Below, in pieces: positions 61,450-64,000 of a DNA stretch of 64,000 bases (position 1 is the first letter of the stretch; the number at the start of each line of letters is the position of its first letter). The notes below the pieces were generated by a model. It made no database searches, was not told the origin of the DNA, and worked only from the letters and a program-made list of their open reading frames with translations. The stretch lies in contig CAWIFR010000007.1 of the NCBI GenBank assembly GCA_963835465.1, positions 62,001-126,000 of the forward strand. Reading direction: 5' to 3'. This DNA comes from Bog-756 sp963835465 (lineage in GTDB: Bacteria > Actinomycetota > Acidimicrobiia > Acidimicrobiales > RAAP-2). The position numbers and the translations under genes are program-made.

Positions 61450-63090
61450 GTGGAAGATCACGACTCTCCCGCCGCGCCCCGACAGGGCGGGCCGGGACCG
61501 CGCCAGTCCCAGGGAGAAGTGCAGGTCAGTGGCACTATTGGTGCCGCTGACCCATCTGGGGAAGGCAGTGCCGGAGCCAGCTGGCCGTCGTACGACACCG
61601 GTCAGTTCTATGACGAGATGGTGACGGAGGTCGGCCAGCCCCGTCCGGAGGCCGAGGCCCTGTGGCGCCACTTCTCCGAGCTCGGTCCCGAGGCCCTGGC
61701 CGAGCGCCAGGAGGCCGCCGACCGCGAGATGCGGGCCATCGGGGTGACCTTCACGGTCTACGAGGGGTCGACGGGCGTCGACCGCCCCTGGCCCTTCGAC
61801 ATCATCCCCCGGATGATGACCTCCGATGAGTGGCACACGGTCGAGTCGGGACTGGTCCAGCGGTTGAACGCCCTCAACCTGTTCATCGACGACGTCTACC
61901 ACGACCAGCGGTCGGTGAGCGCCGGGGTGGTCCCCTCCGAGCTGGTGGCCGGCTCGCCCAACTTCCGACGGGAGTGCGTGGGGGTGGACCCGCCCGGTGG
62001 GATCTGGGCCCACATCTGCGGGAGCGACCTCATCCGCGACGCCGATGGGACCGTCTACGTGCTGGAGGACAATCTGCGGGTGCCGTCGGGCGTGTCCTAC
62101 CTCCTGGAGAACCGGATGGTGGCCAAGCACGTCTTCCCCGAGATGTTCCGGCACTACAGCATCGAGCCGGTCGACCCCTACATCGGCAGGCTGGCCAACA
62201 TGCTGGCCTCCGTGTCCCCCTCCACGGGTGACCCGACCATCGTGGTGCTGACACCGGGCATCTACAACTCGGCCTACTTCGAGCACGCCTTCCTGGCCCA
62301 GCAGCTGGGGGTGGAGCTGGTCGAGGGCAGCGACCTGGTGGTGCTGGACGACGACTGCGTCTACGCCCGCACCATCGACGGCCTGCAGCGGGTGGACGTG
62401 ATCTACCGGCGGATCGACGACCTCTACCTCGATCCCGAGGTCTTCGTGCCCGAGTCGCTCCTCGGGCGTCCCCGGGCTCATCCGGGCCTGGCGGTCGGGC
62501 CGGGTGGCCCTGGTCAACGCGCCGGGGGCCGGCATCGCCGACGACAAGAAGGTCTACTCCTACGTTCCGGACATCATCCGCTTCTTCCTCGACGAGGAAC
62601 CCGATCCTGGCCACCGTGCCCACCCTCCGCTGCGGGGACGAGGACTCGCGCCACTACGTCCTCAGCAACCTGGAGCGCCTGGTGGTCAAGCCGGCCAACG
62701 AGTCCGGCGGCTACGGGGTCCTGGTGGGCACCCAGGCCAGTGAGGACGAGCTGGGACAGGCGGCCAAGCAGATCGAGGGCGAGCCCAAGAAGTGGGTGGC
62801 CCAGCCCATCATCCCCCTCTCCACCGCGCCCACCCTCTGTGACGGGGAGATCGCCCCGCGCCACGTCGATCTCCGGCCCTTCACTCTCCTCGGCCCCGAG
62901 GGGGCCTACGTCACCCGGGGCGGGCCTGACCCGGGTGGCCCGGGTGGCCGGCTCACTGGTGGTCAACTCGTCGCAGGGCGGTGGCAGCAAGGACACCTGG
63001 GTGGTCGACAGCCGCAGGGCCGGGCCACCGGTGACGGCGGCCCCGACCGAGGAACCGGGACGGACCGACAGGGAGCCTGGCGAACCGTGA
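61450..63090 (+). CDS. circularly permuted ATP-grasp protein (type 2), three frame breaks
   Basis: Reading across shifts near 62468, 62600 and 62925 restores a protein of about 545 residues of the circularly permuted ATP-grasp family (former DUF404/407). Conserved segments are FYDEMVTEVGQPRPEAEALW, GVTFTVYEGSTGVDRPWPFD, FIDDVYHDQRSVSAGVVPSE, VYVLEDNLRVPSGVSYLLEN, RRIDDLYLDPEVFVPE, LVNAPGAGIADDKKVYSYVP and LVVKPANESGGYGVLVGTQA, the last being the ATP-binding loop. The family is thought to make a peptide-like or amide-linked product together with alpha-E, transglutaminase-like and Anbu proteins. GTG 61450 is the chosen start. The N-terminal 45 residues are low-complexity. Confidence 0.87.
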   Translation: MEDHDSPAAPRQGGPGPRQSQGEVQVSGTIGAADPSGEGSAGASWPSYDTGQFYDEMVTEVGQPRPEAEALWRHFSELGPEALAERQEAADREMRAIGVTFTVYEGSTGVDRPWPFDIIPRMMTSDEWHTVESGLVQRLNALNLFIDDVYHDQRSVSAGVVPSELVAGSPNFRRECVGVDPPGGIWAHICGSDLIRDADGTVYVLEDNLRVPSGVSYLLENRMVAKHVFPEMFRHYSIEPVDPYIGRLANMLASVSPSTGDPTIVVLTPGIYNSAYFEHAFLAQQLGVELVEGSDLVVLDDDCVYARTIDGLQRVDVIYRRIDDLYLDPEVFVPESLLGRPRAHPGLAVGPGGPGQRAGGRHRRRQEGLLLRSGHHPLLPRRGTRSWPPCPPSAAGTRTRATTSSATWSAWWSSRPTSPAATGSWWAPRPVRTSWDRRPSRSRASPRSGWPSPSSPSPPRPPSVTGRSPRATSISGPSLSSAPRGPTSPGAGLTRVARVAGSLVVNSSQGGGSKDTWVVDSRRAGPPVTAAPTEEPGRTDREPGEP

Positions 63091-63179
63091 CCCGGCCGAC
63101 CGACCGGACAAACCCGACCGAGCGCCCACCCCAACCGTCGGGTGGACGCGAACCCAACGCCGACTCGAAGGAGCCCACC

Positions 63180-64000
63180 ATGCTGCTGGCACGAATGGCC
63201 GAGGCCGTCTATTGGGCGGGGAGGTACCTCGAGCGCGCCGAGGGGACCGCCCGCATCGTCCAGGTCCACACCGACACGCATGTGGACATGCCCGTCGGTG
63301 AGGACGTGGGCTGGGAGCCGCTCCTGGCCATCGTGGGTGTGGACAGTGAGTTCGCCCAGCGGTACGCGGCGGCCACCGACCTCGTGGACGTGGGTGCCGC
63401 CGAGCACGACGTCATCGAGTTCCTGCTGCACGGGGAGGACAACCCCTCGTCCATCCTCTCCTCGATCGCCTCGGCCCGGGAGAACCTCCGCACGGCACGC
63501 CCGGTCGTGCCCCGCGAGGCCTGGGAGGCCTGCAACAACCTCTGGCTGGCCAGCTCGGACAATCTGGCCGAGGCCTCCACGCGCGAGGGAAGGGTGCTGT
63601 GGCTCCGGCGGGTCATCGCCGGGTGCCAACGGATCAACGGTATCTTGCTCGGGACCATGAGCCGCGACGAAGCCATGTCGTTCCTGACCATCGGCCAGAA
63701 CCTCGAGCGGGCCGACCTCACCACCCGGGTGCTCGATGTCCGCTCGGAGAGCCTGCGACCCAGTCAGGGCGACTCCTACGACGAGGTCCACTGGATGGCC
63801 GTCCTCCGGTCACTGGCCGCCTACCAGCCCTTCCGCCGGGCCATGCCGGCCCGGCCCCAGGGCGGCTCCACCTTGCGCTTCCTGCTCCAAGACGACCGGT
63901 TCCCGCGGGCGGTCAGCGCCTGCCTCACCGAGGCACGCGCCCAGCTGAAGGGGCTGGCGCGGTCGGAGGACGCCCTCGACGCCTGCGCCATCGCCTCGCT
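63180..64000 (+). CDS. alpha-E domain protein, cut by window edge
   Basis: The frame from ATG 63180 stays open to the end of the window (273 residues). MLLARMAEAVYWAGRYLERA and EGTARIVQVHTDTHVDMP form the diagnostic start of the alpha-E family (former DUF403), all-helical proteins with conserved Glu/His/Arg. SSIASARENLRTARPVVPRE and FLTIGQNLERADLTTRVLDV follow, with the second R-x-x-N-L-E-R-A repeat. It is 89 bases downstream of the ATP-grasp gene, as usual for this pair. A transglutaminase-like gene would be expected next, beyond 64000. Confidence 0.93.
   Translation, partial: MLLARMAEAVYWAGRYLERAEGTARIVQVHTDTHVDMPVGEDVGWEPLLAIVGVDSEFAQRYAAATDLVDVGAAEHDVIEFLLHGEDNPSSILSSIASARENLRTARPVVPREAWEACNNLWLASSDNLAEASTREGRVLWLRRVIAGCQRINGILLGTMSRDEAMSFLTIGQNLERADLTTRVLDVRSESLRPSQGDSYDEVHWMAVLRSLAAYQPFRRAMPARPQGGSTLRFLLQDDRFPRAVSACLTEARAQLKGLARSEDALDACAIAS

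Noticed and set aside
1..64000. CRISPR arrays, insertion sequences, prophage genes or integrase-tRNA junctions.
   Set aside because: I found no regularly spaced repeats, transposase, terminase or integrase frames. The tRNA-Gly has no adjacent integrase or repeated 3' end.

Overview
The window is chromosomal DNA of very high GC content. It looks like an actinobacterium, and gene order plus family content point to the Acidimicrobiia or a related uncultured lineage. The signs are: mycothiol-type LmbE/PIG-L deacetylases; four luciferase-like (probably F420-dependent) oxidoreductases and a remnant F420/FMN split-barrel protein; a PspA-PspAA-HtpX-PspAB cassette; an Anbu-type proteasome relative; a circularly permuted ATP-grasp/alpha-E pair; and the conserved run acpP-rnc-mutM-smc-ftsY-ffh-rpsP-khpA-rimM-trmD-rplS. 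Species cannot be named from this sequence. I see no insertion sequence, prophage, CRISPR array, integron or rRNA; the only RNA gene is one tRNA-Gly.

Layout. 1-8.7 kb: signalling and redox genes, namely a truncated GGDEF protein, a quinone oxidoreductase, a GNAT acetyltransferase, a DinB/mycothiol-dependent-isomerase-like protein, a GGDEF-EAL protein, and a translationally coupled ferritin-like protein plus luciferase-like monooxygenase. 8.7-12.9 kb: a copper island with a small HMA chaperone, a CopA-type ATPase that has an extra C-terminal domain, and a secreted PHM-like type II copper monooxygenase. 13-22.4 kb: a lipoprotein, an rRNA-methyltransferase homologue, a nitroreductase, tRNA-Gly(TCC), an HSL-family esterase, glutaminase, Anbu, a 14-TM MFS exporter and a second GGDEF protein. 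22.4-28.7 kb: a tract where nearly every gene is broken by one-base shifts, although each is recognisable (PIG-L deacetylase, DedA, alpha/beta hydrolase, RecB-like nuclease, PAP2 phosphatase, DsbA-like protein, luciferase-like protein). 28.9-37.4 kb: purE, another luciferase-like gene, a YdjC-like deacetylase, an SCP2 protein, Mca, the Psp cassette, an ACT protein and a pterin dehydratase. 37.4-46 kb: a cytochrome P450, fumarase, a zinc uptake operon with its Fur-family regulator, and endonuclease IV. 46-49.3 kb: mixed genes. 49.3-61.2 kb: the ribosomal, SRP and SMC housekeeping block, all on the minus strand. 61.4-64 kb: the ATP-grasp and alpha-E genes, running off the end.

How the genes work together. 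The zinc operon (substrate-binding lipoprotein, ATPase, two permeases, regulator last) is a closed feedback unit with a Zur-like 19-bp box before its first gene. The copper island pairs a cytosolic chaperone and exporter with a secreted enzyme that needs two coppers. The housekeeping block combines SRP targeting (Ffh, FtsY), chromosome organisation (SMC), ribosome assembly (S16, RimM, TrmD, L19) and RNA processing. Several genes carry a -10-like TAnnnT six or seven bases before the start codon, which suggests leaderless mRNAs are common.

Reliability. Single-base frame breaks occur in essential genes (smc, possibly ffh) as well as dispensable ones, and they are concentrated at 22.2-28.1 kb. 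I read most of them as assembly or base-calling errors rather than pseudogenes. Coordinates for broken genes span the whole reconstructed reading frame.
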